The notes beneath the pieces are model-generated. The model was not told where the DNA came from. It searched no databases and saw only the letters and a list, made by a program, of their open reading frames with translations. The position numbers were made by a program, and so were the translations under genes. A stretch of 64,000 nt of DNA from Oscillospiraceae bacterium (GTDB lineage: Bacteria > Bacillota > Clostridia > Oscillospirales > Ruminococcaceae), in the NCBI GenBank assembly GCA_017439985.1, contig JAFSIC010000044.1, positions 1 to 64,000 of the forward strand. Reading direction: 5' to 3'. Numbering within the stretch: the stretch's first letter is position 1; each line of letters starts with the position of its first letter. Below are positions 16,429 through 24,911 of this stretch, piece after piece.

Positions 16429-17613
16429 TTACTGATTGTTTTTCGGCACATAGCAGTTATAAGCCAGCCATGTGTCGCGGCAGATTGGCTGCTGATTTTT
16501 CAGCAGCTGACCCATGGTGAACAGCAGAGAGGTCTTCATGCCCTCGTCCAGTGAAGCATCCACGATCTCCCTGACCTCGTCTGCACTCGGATAGGAGCGT
16601 TCCGCAGAGGTCAGATCTGCCAGGAAAATGATTTTTTCAAAAGTGGTCATGTCCGCTTTGCCCACGGTATGCCAGCGCACCGCTTCGATGATCTCAGGAT
16701 CGCTGACGTGCAGCACTTCCTGAATATACTCGGCGGCAGCAAAGCCATGCCAGAGCTGCGGCTGATCCCAGAATGATTTGTCAAAAATTATAGCAGACTT
16801 TTTCGTCCAATGCAACTGTTCTTCCTGACTCATGTTCTTGCAGATGTCATGAAGCAGTCCTGCCAGTTCCGCCTTTTTGCAGTCGCCGCCATGAAGGTCT
16901 GCCAGATACACCGCTCTCGCCGCCACATTGACCGAGTGCTCAAAGCGGCTGGGTTTCAACATACTGCGGATGGTTTCCGTGTACTGCTCTACCAGAGCTT
17001 CATGCTCCAGATCGGGGTGGTACAAATCGTTCTCACGGATATAATCCAGTACGCGCTCATCCACCAGTGCAGAGCAGTCTTCTCCCCTGCTCAATTTGCC
17101 GCGAACTTCTGTGGAGGACAGCTTCAAGGCAGGAATGTCCAGTATTCTCAAATTTTCACTATACTGACTTAAAACGATTTTATACCGTTTTAGATTCTCC
17201 ATTTCGTTGCCTTCTCTGGGAGCTGTACAAAGGGTACAGTTCAGAAGGATTTCCTGAAACTCGACCCATTTGTCAAACGTCAAAAACATATCGCTTCCAA
17301 CGATGAGGAAGAGTTTATCCTGAGGATAGATCTTACGGAGCTGGCGGATGGTATCCACCGTGTAGCTGCGGCCCGGACGCTGGATTTCAATGTCGCTGAC
17401 TTCCACTTCCGGCACATCGGCAAAAGCCAGACGGCACATTTCCAGACGATGACGGGAGGAAGCCAGATCTCTTGCAACTTTATGAGGCGGATACTTGGTC
17501 GGAATGATCAACAGCTTGTCCAGCTGTAATTCTCTGATATAATGCTGTGCCAGACGAACATGCCCCATATGAATCTGGTTAAATGTACCTCCGAAAATGC
17601 CGATCCTCTGCAT
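16429..17613 (-). CDS. nadD: Fused nicotinate-nucleotide adenylyltransferase (NadD) and YqeK-type HD phosphohydrolase
   Basis: 394 residues, two enzymes in one chain. Residues 1-200 are NadD (NaMN + ATP to deamido-NAD): GIFGGTFNQIHMGHVRL with the HxGH site at the N-terminus, PTKYPPHK, and LSSTEVRGKLSRGED near 166. Residues 205-394 are a YqeK-like HD domain: HSVNVAARAVYLADLHGG, then LAGLLHDICKNMS with the HD pair near 257, and RWHTVGKADMTTFEKIIFLAD. YqeK proteins hydrolyse Ap4A. In many Firmicutes these are adjacent separate genes; here one frame carries both. ATG at 17613 has GGGGAGAG upstream. Confidence 0.94.
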   Translation of the reverse strand: MQRIGIFGGTFNQIHMGHVRLAQHYIRELQLDKLLIIPTKYPPHKVARDLASSRHRLEMCRLAFADVPEVEVSDIEIQRPGRSYTVDTIRQLRKIYPQDKLFLIVGSDMFLTFDKWVEFQEILLNCTLCTAPREGNEMENLKRYKIVLSQYSENLRILDIPALKLSSTEVRGKLSRGEDCSALVDERVLDYIRENDLYHPDLEHEALVEQYTETIRSMLKPSRFEHSVNVAARAVYLADLHGGDCKKAELAGLLHDICKNMSQEEQLHWTKKSAIIFDKSFWDQPQLWHGFAAAEYIQEVLHVSDPEIIEAVRWHTVGKADMTTFEKIIFLADLTSAERSYPSADEVREIVDASLDEGMKTSLLFTMGQLLKNQQPICRDTWLAYNCYVPKNNQ

Positions 17614-17646
17614 GGCTCTCTCCCCTTTCTGCCGTTTTATTTTTGA

Positions 17647-17934
17647 TTACCAGGTGATTTTTGGATTCTTTTTGTTTTTGCGGTACAGAACAAATTTGGT
17701 ACCGATGACCTGAACCACATCAGAATTGGTTGCAGCAGCCAGTTCTTCAGCAACTTCTCTTGCGAAAGCAGGAGCATTCTCCAGAACTTTACCTTTGATG
17801 ATTTCGCGAGCTTCCAGAGCATCGTCAGCCTGTTTGATTACCTGTTCGCCGATGCCGCCTTTGCCAACCTGAAGAATGGTGTCCAGAGAATTGGCGATTT
17901 TGCGCAGTGCTGCGCGGTCTTTACTTGTGAGCAT
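17647..17934 (-). CDS. yhbY: YhbY family (CRM domain) RNA-binding protein
   Basis: 95-residue CRM-domain protein that associates with pre-50S ribosome particles. It shows MLTSKDRAALRKIANSLD at the start, the family loop QVGKGGIGEQVIKQADDAL (about 22-40), KGKVLENA, and VVQVIGTKFVLYRKNKKNPKI at the end. Length is typical. It lies between rdgB and nadD-yqeK, with short gaps, in the long minus-strand operon. Confidence 0.94.
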   Translation of the reverse strand: MLTSKDRAALRKIANSLDTILQVGKGGIGEQVIKQADDALEAREIIKGKVLENAPAFAREVAEELAAATNSDVVQVIGTKFVLYRKNKKNPKITW

Positions 17935-17959
17935 AGTTGTTCTCCTTTTATGTTATCCT

Positions 17960-18550
17960 TTATTTTTTGAATGTTTCGTTAAGAATGTCGTGAAGCTTTC
18001 TCAGAGCAACGCCGCGATGACTGATGGCGTCTTTTTCCTCGCCGCTCAGCTGGGAGTAGCTTCTGCCGTCCACCATGAAGATCGGATCGTAGCCGAAACC
18101 GCCGTCACCCAGCGGCTCATAGCCAATGGAACCGTGGCAGGCGCCCTCACACTCCACGATGTTGTCTGCTGCCAGAACACAGCAGATGGCACTGACGAAC
18201 TGTGCACCGCGTTTCTCCTCCGGAATTCCTTCCAGCTCTTTGAGGAGAGCCGCATTTTTGATCTCCTGCGCGGTGTCTTCGCCCATGTAACGCGCAGAAT
18301 GAACGCCCGGACGACCGTCCAGCGCATCCACGCAGAGACCGGAGTCATCCGCTACTGCAGGAAGTCCGCAGGCTTCAAACACGGCCAGAGCTTTGATTTT
18401 CGCATTGGCTGCAAATGTTTCGCCGTTTTCTTCCGGATTGACAGAAACACCTGCTTCCTTCTGAGAGAGCACCTCAAAGCCGATCGGCTCCAGAATACGG
18501 CGAAACTCCACCAGTTTATGCTGATTGTTTGTTGCAACGACCAGTTTCAT
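17960..18550 (-). CDS. rdgB: RdgB/HAM1 family XTP/dITP diphosphatase
   Basis: 196-residue pyrophosphatase that removes ITP, dITP and XTP from the nucleotide pool. Motifs are LVVATNNQHKLVEFRRIL at the N-terminus, VADDSGLCVDALDGRPGVHSARY (about 66-88) and the C-terminal FGYDPIFMVDG and AISHRGVALRKL. It starts one base before the ftsY stop region ends, so it is translationally coupled to ftsY. Length matches the family. Confidence 0.96.
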   Translation of the reverse strand: MKLVVATNNQHKLVEFRRILEPIGFEVLSQKEAGVSVNPEENGETFAANAKIKALAVFEACGLPAVADDSGLCVDALDGRPGVHSARYMGEDTAQEIKNAALLKELEGIPEEKRGAQFVSAICCVLAADNIVECEGACHGSIGYEPLGDGGFGYDPIFMVDGRSYSQLSGEEKDAISHRGVALRKLHDILNETFKK

Positions 18551-19471
18551 TTATTTCAGCTCTCCTTCCCCGAAGAGTGCGTCAACAAATTCTTTGGAGT
18601 TGAACGGACGCAGGTCGTCGATCTGTTCACCGACACCGATGTATTTGATCGGAATGTTCAACTCCTCCTTGATACCGATGACAACGCCGCCTCTTGCGGT
18701 ACCGTCCAGCTTGGTCAGGATGATGCCGTCCAGGCCGGCTGCTTCTTTGAAGAGTTTTGCCTGGTTCAGAGCGTTCTGTCCGGTGGTAGCATCGAGAACC
18801 AGCAGGGTTTCTCTTGCACAGCCCGGAGCTTCCTTATCGATGACACGAGAGATCTTCGCCAGCTCGTTCATCAGGTTCTTTTTATTGTGCAGACGACCTG
18901 CGGTATCACAGATGATCACATCGGCACCGCGGGCTTTGCCTGCATTGACAGCATCAAACACGACAGCTGCCGGATCGGATCCTTCGCCATGTTTGATCAG
19001 GTCAACCTGTGCTCTGTCTGCCCAGATTTCCAGCTGTTCGATGGCTGCTGCGCGGAAGGTGTCCGCTGCTGCCAGCAGAACTTTCTTGCCGTCCTGACGA
19101 AGATTGTTTGCCATCTTGCCGATGGTGGTGGTCTTGCCCACACCGTTGACACCGATCACCAAAATGATAGCCGGTTGGGTGGACAGATTCAGTTCGGAAT
19201 CGCCGGAAAGCATTTCCGCAATAATTTCTTTCAGCAGAGAGCGTACCTCATTTACATCGGTCACAGCGCCTGCTTTCACGCGTTTACGCAGTTCCTCGCA
19301 GATGCGGGTAGCTGTAACGGTACCTACGTCTGCCATGATCAGAGTTTCTTCCAGTTCTTCAAAGAGCTCTTCGTCAACTTTGCCGAAGCTGGTCAGCACC
19401 TGATCGATCTTTCCCATGAGGGAATCCTTGGTTTTCTTCAGACCTTCTGCGATCTTAGAGAAAAATCCCAT
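18551..19471 (-). CDS. ftsY: Signal recognition particle receptor FtsY
   Basis: 306-residue GTPase receptor for SRP at the membrane. The N domain (SLMGKIDQVLTSFGKVDEEL) leads to the G domain with GVNGVGKTTTIGKMA (about 108), DTFRAAAIEQLEIW (about 140), CDTAGRLHNKKNLM (about 190) and TKLDGTARGG (about 252). The acidic A domain of proteobacterial FtsY is missing, normal for Firmicutes. It follows smc by 18 bases, a conserved pairing. Confidence 0.97.
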   Translation of the reverse strand: MGFFSKIAEGLKKTKDSLMGKIDQVLTSFGKVDEELFEELEETLIMADVGTVTATRICEELRKRVKAGAVTDVNEVRSLLKEIIAEMLSGDSELNLSTQPAIILVIGVNGVGKTTTIGKMANNLRQDGKKVLLAAADTFRAAAIEQLEIWADRAQVDLIKHGEGSDPAAVVFDAVNAGKARGADVIICDTAGRLHNKKNLMNELAKISRVIDKEAPGCARETLLVLDATTGQNALNQAKLFKEAAGLDGIILTKLDGTARGGVVIGIKEELNIPIKYIGVGEQIDDLRPFNSKEFVDALFGEGELK

Positions 19472-19489
19472 GAATGTTACCTCCTGTGT

Positions 19490-22400
19490 TTATTGTTCTG
19501 CCGCTTTCATGCCCAGCTTGCTCTCGACCTGTGTCACATCCAGTTCGATGAGGCGGGATACACCTTTTTCCTGCATGGTGACACCGTAGAGCACATCCGC
19601 CTCTTCCATGGTACCCCGTCGATGGGTAATGGAAATAAACTGTGTGCTGCCGGTCAGCTTTCGCAGGTAGCTTGCGTAGCGGCTGACATTGACTTCGTCC
19701 AGTGCCGCCTCGATTTCGTCGAGGATGCAGAACGAAGATGGTTTTACTTTCAAAATGGAGAAGTAGATGGCGATGGCCACCAGCGCCTTCTCACCGCCTG
19801 ACAGAGCTGTCAGACTCTTGATGATTTTGCCCGGAGGCTGTACGCGGATGTCGATGCCTGAGGTCAGCACATCGTCCGGATCCAACAGGACCAGCTCGCC
19901 CTTACCACCGCCGAAGAGCTCGGCAAAGATGGTGGAAAAGTGCCCGCTGATGGCTTTGAAGCTATCCAAAAACAGCTCACGCATCTGCGAAGTCAGATCT
20001 CGGATCAGCTTGATCAGCTCGGTTCGGGAATTTTCCACATCCTCGATCTGCTCCTTCAGAAAGTGATAGCGCTCGGAAACTTCTTTGTACTCCTCGATGG
20101 CTTCCACATTGATAGAACCCAGCGCACGGATCTGGCTTTTCAGCTCCGACAGCCTGCTGTTTACTTTCTGCTGATCTTCGATCGGCTGAGCCAGTTCCTG
20201 AGCATCACTGCGAGTCAGATTGTAATCATCCCACAGTCTTGTAGTCAGTTTATCATAGTCTGCCTGCAGTGACAAGCGTTTCTCTTCGCAGCGCTGTAAA
20301 TCCGCTGCTGCCCGTTCTTTCTCTGAGATATATTGTTTCTCCTGCGCGCGCAGCTGATTCAGCTTCTGCTCCAGCTCCATCTGCTTGCTGTACAGCTCCT
20401 TGATATGCTGAGCGATACGCTCGATCTCGGCGGCAGATTCTTCCTTGAGAATGTGCTGTGCACGGATCTCTTCGGACGCTGTGATATTTTTTTCTTCCAG
20501 CTGCTGAATTTTCTCCGCAATTTCGGCAAGCAGCTCTTTTTGCTCCTCCTGAGAGCGAAGCAGACGCTGCTCGGCTTCTTTGAGCGCTTCCAGATCTTTG
20601 CTCATGGATAAAGTCTGGTAACGTTTTTCATTCATTTGATGCTGGATGATCTGACAGCGGTCACCCAAGTCATTGCGCTCTTTGGTGCGCGCTTCGATTT
20701 GAGCAAAGATATCCTGCAGTTCTTCACTGGCTTTGGCAATCAGTTCATCGGAGGAGGAACTGGTCTCTTCCGCAGCCGCAAGACGTTTCTGGATCTTGCT
20801 GTATTCTCTTTCTTCCAGCTCGTCGGCCTGCTGCATTTCGCTGAGCGTCACACTGAGTCGACGAATCTCGGACTGGGTCGTGATACGATCCTCTCCGGCA
20901 ACACGAAGCTGTGCATCCAATGTGGAAAGTTGTGCCTGAACCGCTGCGATCTCCTGTTTCAGTTCGGAGATCTCCGGTTCCAGAGCCTCGCATTGTTTCT
21001 GCAGAGCCTGTACTTCAGCGCCGAGCTTTTCAATATCAGCACGGCGGGAAAGGAGGCCCGCATTTTTCACCGTAGAACCACCGGTCAAAGAACCGCCTGC
21101 GTTGACAAGCTGTCCGTCCAGGGTCACGATACGGAATTTATAGCCGTACTTTCTTGCGATCGCAACGGCATGGTCAATGGTTTCTGCTACGACGATACGT
21201 CCCAGCAGATTTTCCATAATGGAACGATAGCGTTCATCACAGTGGATCAACTGTGATGCAATACCGCAGAAGCCTTCTTCCCTCTCCACACCGTTAGCCT
21301 GCAAGGACTGCGGCTTGATGACGGAGATCGGCAGGAAGGTCGCACGGCCTGCTTTGCCGAATTTCAGGAAGTTGATGGCAGATTTTGCACTGTCTTCATT
21401 GTCCACCACGATACTCTGCATGGAACCACCCAAAGCAGTTTCAATGGCCAGCGAATATTCCTTTTCTGTGCTCAGCAGCTGAGATACTGAGCCGTGAATG
21501 CCACGGAGCTTTCCGCTTCGACCCGCCTGCATGACCTGTTTCACGCTGTTCTGGAAGCCTTCCATGGAACGCTCCATATCGCTGAGCACTTTGGCTTGAT
21601 GGGTCTTGCGTTCTGCATCTTGCAGAAGCTGACGCTGCTGCTCCAGCAGCCCATCCAACTGACGCTGGCGGCTCTGTCGTTTCAGTTCGTAACCTTTTTG
21701 GCTGTTCTGCAAGGAAATTTCTTTCTGCTCGATGGTTTTGATCAGCTGCTGACTGTTTGCAAGCTCCTGCTCAATGGATACAAGGGCATCTTTGCGGTTC
21801 TGACGGCTCTGTTCCATATCCTGCAGGCGTTTTTTGGTTTCTTCCAGCAACGTGGAGGAAGACGCACGATTCAGTTTCTGCAAAGCAATATTCTGCTCGT
21901 AGGCATTGCGGCGGGACTTCAGCGCCACAACATCCGCTGCTGCCTTCTGATGTTCCTCCGTCAGTTCTTTATGCTGCTGTTCCAGTGCGCTGTTCTCTGC
22001 TGTTACTGTAGCAAGCGCCGCTTCTCCCAGCTGCTGTTCCTTGCGATTATGTTCCAGATCTGCTTTCAGTGCGTCATCGCTTTGATTGGCTCTTGCGATC
22101 TCCGCTTGCAGATCTTCAATGGAGCGACGATTATGTAACATATCATTTTCCAGCACGGCGATGGTGGAATCCACCTTGGACAGTGCTTCCGTCAGCTGTG
22201 CGGAATGAGTGCGGTTGGCTTCGATCTCAACTGTGCAGCGCTGAACCTCCCCGTAGGCGTCTTCCAGACGGGCAGCATATTCTTCCAGTACTGCTTCGGT
22301 GTCGCTGAGTTTATTTTTCGCCACAATGGCGAGGGCTTCTTGCTGTTCCAGCTTTTCGCTGAGCTTGTTGAGAGAATCCACCCAGAGGGAAACCTCCAGG

Positions 22401-23071
22401 CCCTTCTTCTCGTTGGACAGAAGCAGGAATTTCTGTGCCTTTTCCGACTGGATGCGCAGAGGCTCTACGCGTTCTTCCAGTTCGGACATGATATCCTTCA
22501 GGCGCAGGAGGTTATCGTAAGCGGCCTGCAGCTTTTTCTCCGCTTCTTCCTTGCGATAGCGGAACTTGCTAATACCCGCTGCTTCTTCAAAAATCTCACG
22601 GCGCTGACTGCTCTTGACCGAAACGATTTCATCGATTCGTCCCTGTCCGATGATAGAGTAGCCGTCCCGTCCCAAGCCGGTATCCATCAGCAACTCGTTG
22701 ATGTCTTTCAGACGAACTGCCGCGGAGTTGATGCGGTATTCGCTTTCACCGGAGCGATAGAGCTTACGGGAGATGGTTACCTCGTCGCTGTCCACGTTGA
22801 GGGAGCGGTCGCGGTTGTCGAAGCTGAGGGAAACAAAGGCGTAGCCCGTTGGTTTTCGCTTGTCGGAGCCGAGGAAGATAACATCCTCCATCTTTTCTCC
22901 ACGAAGACTGCGGACAGACTGCTCACCCATGACCCAGCTCATCGCATCGGAAATGTTGCTCTTACCGCTGCCGTTTGGGCCAACAACGGCGGTGATGCCC
23001 TGATCGAAGTTCAGCGTCGTTTTTTCCGGGAAGGACTTGAAGCCATGAATTTGTAAGGATTTTAATTGCAT
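19490..23071 (-). CDS. smc: Chromosome segregation ATPase SMC
   Basis: 1193-residue condensin subunit. The N-terminal half-ATPase has the Walker A GPNGSGKSNISDAM (about 32). Long coiled coils (about 170-500 and 680-1010) flank a hinge near 515-660 containing IETALGGSMQSIVVDN. The C-terminal half-ATPase has the signature LSGGEKALVAIAI and Walker B FCILDEIEAALDEVN near 1125. Length is standard. It overlaps the radical SAM gene by 10 bases and precedes ftsY. ScpA and ScpB are not in the window. Confidence 0.97.
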   Translation of the reverse strand: MQLKSLQIHGFKSFPEKTTLNFDQGITAVVGPNGSGKSNISDAMSWVMGEQSVRSLRGEKMEDVIFLGSDKRKPTGYAFVSLSFDNRDRSLNVDSDEVTISRKLYRSGESEYRINSAAVRLKDINELLMDTGLGRDGYSIIGQGRIDEIVSVKSSQRREIFEEAAGISKFRYRKEEAEKKLQAAYDNLLRLKDIMSELEERVEPLRIQSEKAQKFLLLSNEKKGLEVSLWVDSLNKLSEKLEQQEALAIVAKNKLSDTEAVLEEYAARLEDAYGEVQRCTVEIEANRTHSAQLTEALSKVDSTIAVLENDMLHNRRSIEDLQAEIARANQSDDALKADLEHNRKEQQLGEAALATVTAENSALEQQHKELTEEHQKAAADVVALKSRRNAYEQNIALQKLNRASSSTLLEETKKRLQDMEQSRQNRKDALVSIEQELANSQQLIKTIEQKEISLQNSQKGYELKRQSRQRQLDGLLEQQRQLLQDAERKTHQAKVLSDMERSMEGFQNSVKQVMQAGRSGKLRGIHGSVSQLLSTEKEYSLAIETALGGSMQSIVVDNEDSAKSAINFLKFGKAGRATFLPISVIKPQSLQANGVEREEGFCGIASQLIHCDERYRSIMENLLGRIVVAETIDHAVAIARKYGYKFRIVTLDGQLVNAGGSLTGGSTVKNAGLLSRRADIEKLGAEVQALQKQCEALEPEISELKQEIAAVQAQLSTLDAQLRVAGEDRITTQSEIRRLSVTLSEMQQADELEEREYSKIQKRLAAAEETSSSSDELIAKASEELQDIFAQIEARTKERNDLGDRCQIIQHQMNEKRYQTLSMSKDLEALKEAEQRLLRSQEEQKELLAEIAEKIQQLEEKNITASEEIRAQHILKEESAAEIERIAQHIKELYSKQMELEQKLNQLRAQEKQYISEKERAAADLQRCEEKRLSLQADYDKLTTRLWDDYNLTRSDAQELAQPIEDQQKVNSRLSELKSQIRALGSINVEAIEEYKEVSERYHFLKEQIEDVENSRTELIKLIRDLTSQMRELFLDSFKAISGHFSTIFAELFGGGKGELVLLDPDDVLTSGIDIRVQPPGKIIKSLTALSGGEKALVAIAIYFSILKVKPSSFCILDEIEAALDEVNVSRYASYLRKLTGSTQFISITHRRGTMEEADVLYGVTMQEKGVSRLIELDVTQVESKLGMKAAEQ

Positions 23072-24081
23072 TGTTTCTGTCCCTCCCTGATGAATTCTTT
23101 AATGATAATGTCTCTGCCGCAGAGTTTGCTGTCAGCTTTGACCTTGATGTTCCAGCCCTGCTCCTGCAGTTTCTGCAGATTGCTCCCCTTCTGTCCGATC
23201 ATTTTGGACAGCGCAGAAGTCGCAGTAAACAGGTGGTATGCTTTGCTTTTATCTTTTCCTGCCAGTTCTGACAGGGCTTTCTTGTAAAACAAATGACTCT
23301 CGCACAGTTCACGGAATGCAGGATGATACGGTCCCGCCAGAAGCTGTGCTTCCATGGTTTCTGCCGCATGGAGCCCCACACGGATCACGCGGATGTTCTG
23401 ATTTTCAAACAGCTCCATGCAATCTGCGGACAGTTCCACAGCCTCTTGCAATCCAAGAGGCTCGTATTCTCCGCTGCGGTACAGTTCCGCCAGCTTAGTG
23501 CCCTCAAGCACCAGTGTCGGATAAATGCGAACCGTATCCGGCTTCAAATCTGCGATGGCTTTTGCTGTGGAAAAAATGCTTTCTGTCGTGTCCCCGAAGA
23601 GTCCCGGCATGAACTGCAGACCAAGCTCAAAGGAGTGCTGACGGATCAGCAGCACAGCGTTTTCCACATCGGCGGCAGTATGTCCACGGAGATTCTTCTG
23701 CAGGATCTCATCGTTCATAGACTGAACACCCAGCTCAATCGAAGTCACATGATATTGTTCCAGCAGCTGCAAAATATCCTCGCTGACAGCATCCGGTCGG
23801 GTGGAAATCCGGATACCCCGGAATTTCCCCGCTCCGATATAAGGCTGAACAGCTGTCAGCAGCGCCAGCATATAAGCCCGCGGAATGGCTGTAAAGCTGC
23901 CGCCGAAAAAGGCGATCTCTGCATCCTTCGGACAATGCTGTAAAGCCTCTTCGCAGATGGCAGCGGCTTCTGCCCCGCTTGGCGCTTTCTGCTGACCGCT
24001 GATACTGCGCTGATTGCAGAAACTGCACTGATTTGGGCAGCCCACATGGGGCACAAAAATCGAAATATTGGCGTGCTTCAT
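23062..24081 (-). CDS. Elp3-like radical SAM protein without acetyltransferase domain
   Basis: 339 residues. The radical SAM cluster motif is HVGCPNQCSFCNQ (CX3CX2C, about 12-24), followed by EIAFFGGSFTAIP, STRPDAVSEDIL, SIELGVQSMNDEIL and LQFMPGLFGDT. This is the core found in the N-terminal half of Elp3, but the GNAT half is absent. The C-terminus has a KH-like GQKGSNLQKLQEQGW segment, suggesting RNA contact. Genes of this type sit between rnc and smc in many Clostridia; the substrate is not established. Its start touches the rnc stop. Confidence 0.85.
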   Translation of the reverse strand: MKHANISIFVPHVGCPNQCSFCNQRSISGQQKAPSGAEAAAICEEALQHCPKDAEIAFFGGSFTAIPRAYMLALLTAVQPYIGAGKFRGIRISTRPDAVSEDILQLLEQYHVTSIELGVQSMNDEILQKNLRGHTAADVENAVLLIRQHSFELGLQFMPGLFGDTTESIFSTAKAIADLKPDTVRIYPTLVLEGTKLAELYRSGEYEPLGLQEAVELSADCMELFENQNIRVIRVGLHAAETMEAQLLAGPYHPAFRELCESHLFYKKALSELAGKDKSKAYHLFTATSALSKMIGQKGSNLQKLQEQGWNIKVKADSKLCGRDIIIKEFIREGQKQCN

Positions 24082-24758
24082 TACTTGCCCATCAGCTGCA
24101 GCGCTTCTTTCGCCGCGATTTGCTCGGCTGTTTTCTTGCTGCGGCCTTCACCCTTGCCGATGACATTACTGTTAAGGCGTACCTCTACCACGAAACGCTT
24201 GTCATGGTCGGGACCTTTTTCCTCTACCAGACAGTAAGTCAGCTTTTCGCCCGGATTCTGCTGGATGATCTCCTGAAGAACAGTCTTATAATCCTTGAAG
24301 GACAGTCTGTCCTCGTCGGCCAGCATTTCTTTTACAAAGGGCAGGACGAATTCTTTTGCGTGTTCGATGCCGCCGTCCATATAAATAGCAGAAATCAGCG
24401 CTTCCACCGCGTCTGCCAGAATGGATGGACGCTCTCTGCCGCCGGTCAGATCTTCGCCTTTACCGAGGCGCAGATGTTTGCCCAGATCCAGCTGTCTTGC
24501 AACAACGTCCAGAGATTTTTCACAGACGATGGCTGCGCGCAGCTTGGTCAGATCGCCCTCACGGGCTGTGTAGTTGTTGAACAGGTAGTCGGATACGATA
24601 ATAGACAGCACCGCGTCACCCAGAAACTCCAGACGTTCATTATACTGGGTTCCGTGCTTCATTTCGTTGGCGTAAGAGGAGTGAGTCATTGCCACTTCCA
24701 GCCATTTGCGTTCTTTGAATGTGTAATGGATCTTCTGTTCCAGTTCGTCGAGATACAT
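24081..24758 (-). CDS. rnc: Ribonuclease III
   Basis: 225-residue double-strand RNA endonuclease. The catalytic signature ERLEFLGDAVLSIIVSDYLF is near residue 38-57, DAVEALISAIYMDGG near 112-126 gives the second acidic site, and the C-terminal dsRNA-binding domain spans about 153-224 (PGEKLTYCLVEEKGPDHDKRF, GEGRSKKTAEQIAAKEAL). The ATG at 24758 has GAAAGGAAC just upstream, so the longer frame to 24818 is rejected. A long hairpin lies immediately upstream and may be its own processing site. Confidence 0.96.
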   Translation of the reverse strand: MYLDELEQKIHYTFKERKWLEVAMTHSSYANEMKHGTQYNERLEFLGDAVLSIIVSDYLFNNYTAREGDLTKLRAAIVCEKSLDVVARQLDLGKHLRLGKGEDLTGGRERPSILADAVEALISAIYMDGGIEHAKEFVLPFVKEMLADEDRLSFKDYKTVLQEIIQQNPGEKLTYCLVEEKGPDHDKRFVVEVRLNSNVIGKGEGRSKKTAEQIAAKEALQLMGK

Positions 24759-24777
24759 AGTTGTTCCTTTCTCTTCC

Positions 24778-24826
24778 GAACAGTTTTGAAAAACAGGCGT
24801 GGTACGACCACTTTTCAAAGCTGTTC
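24778..24826 (-). promoter_or_regulatory. Long stem-loop in the rnc leader
   Basis: On the minus strand GAACAG then TTTGAAAA pairs with TTTTCAAA and CTGTTC across one mismatch, closed by an inner GTGG/CCAC stem with a pentaloop and a 6-base bulge on one side. The stem ends about 20 bases before the rnc ATG, next to its ribosome binding site. There is no T-run, so it is not a terminator. Possible RNase III target; that role is inferred. Confidence 0.6.
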
Positions 24827-24874
24827 AAACAGTTTTGTCTGATTTGAAATAAATTTATTCATGACAGCAGGGCC

Positions 24875-24893
24875 TTCGCCGTTTTTCGGCGAA
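24875..24893 (-). other. Perfect hairpin between plsX and rnc
   Basis: TTCGCCG/CGGCGAA arms around a five-base homopolymer loop (AAAAA on the minus strand), 19 bases after the plsX stop. No T tract follows on the minus strand, so termination is doubtful; it may be an mRNA processing or stability hairpin. Confidence 0.5.
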
Positions 24894-24911
24894 AACCCCA
24901 CTGAATTTACC

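Noticed and set aside
24875..24893. Terminator between plsX and rnc
   Set aside because: The hairpin is perfect but has no T tract on the minus strand, so it is recorded only as a hairpin.
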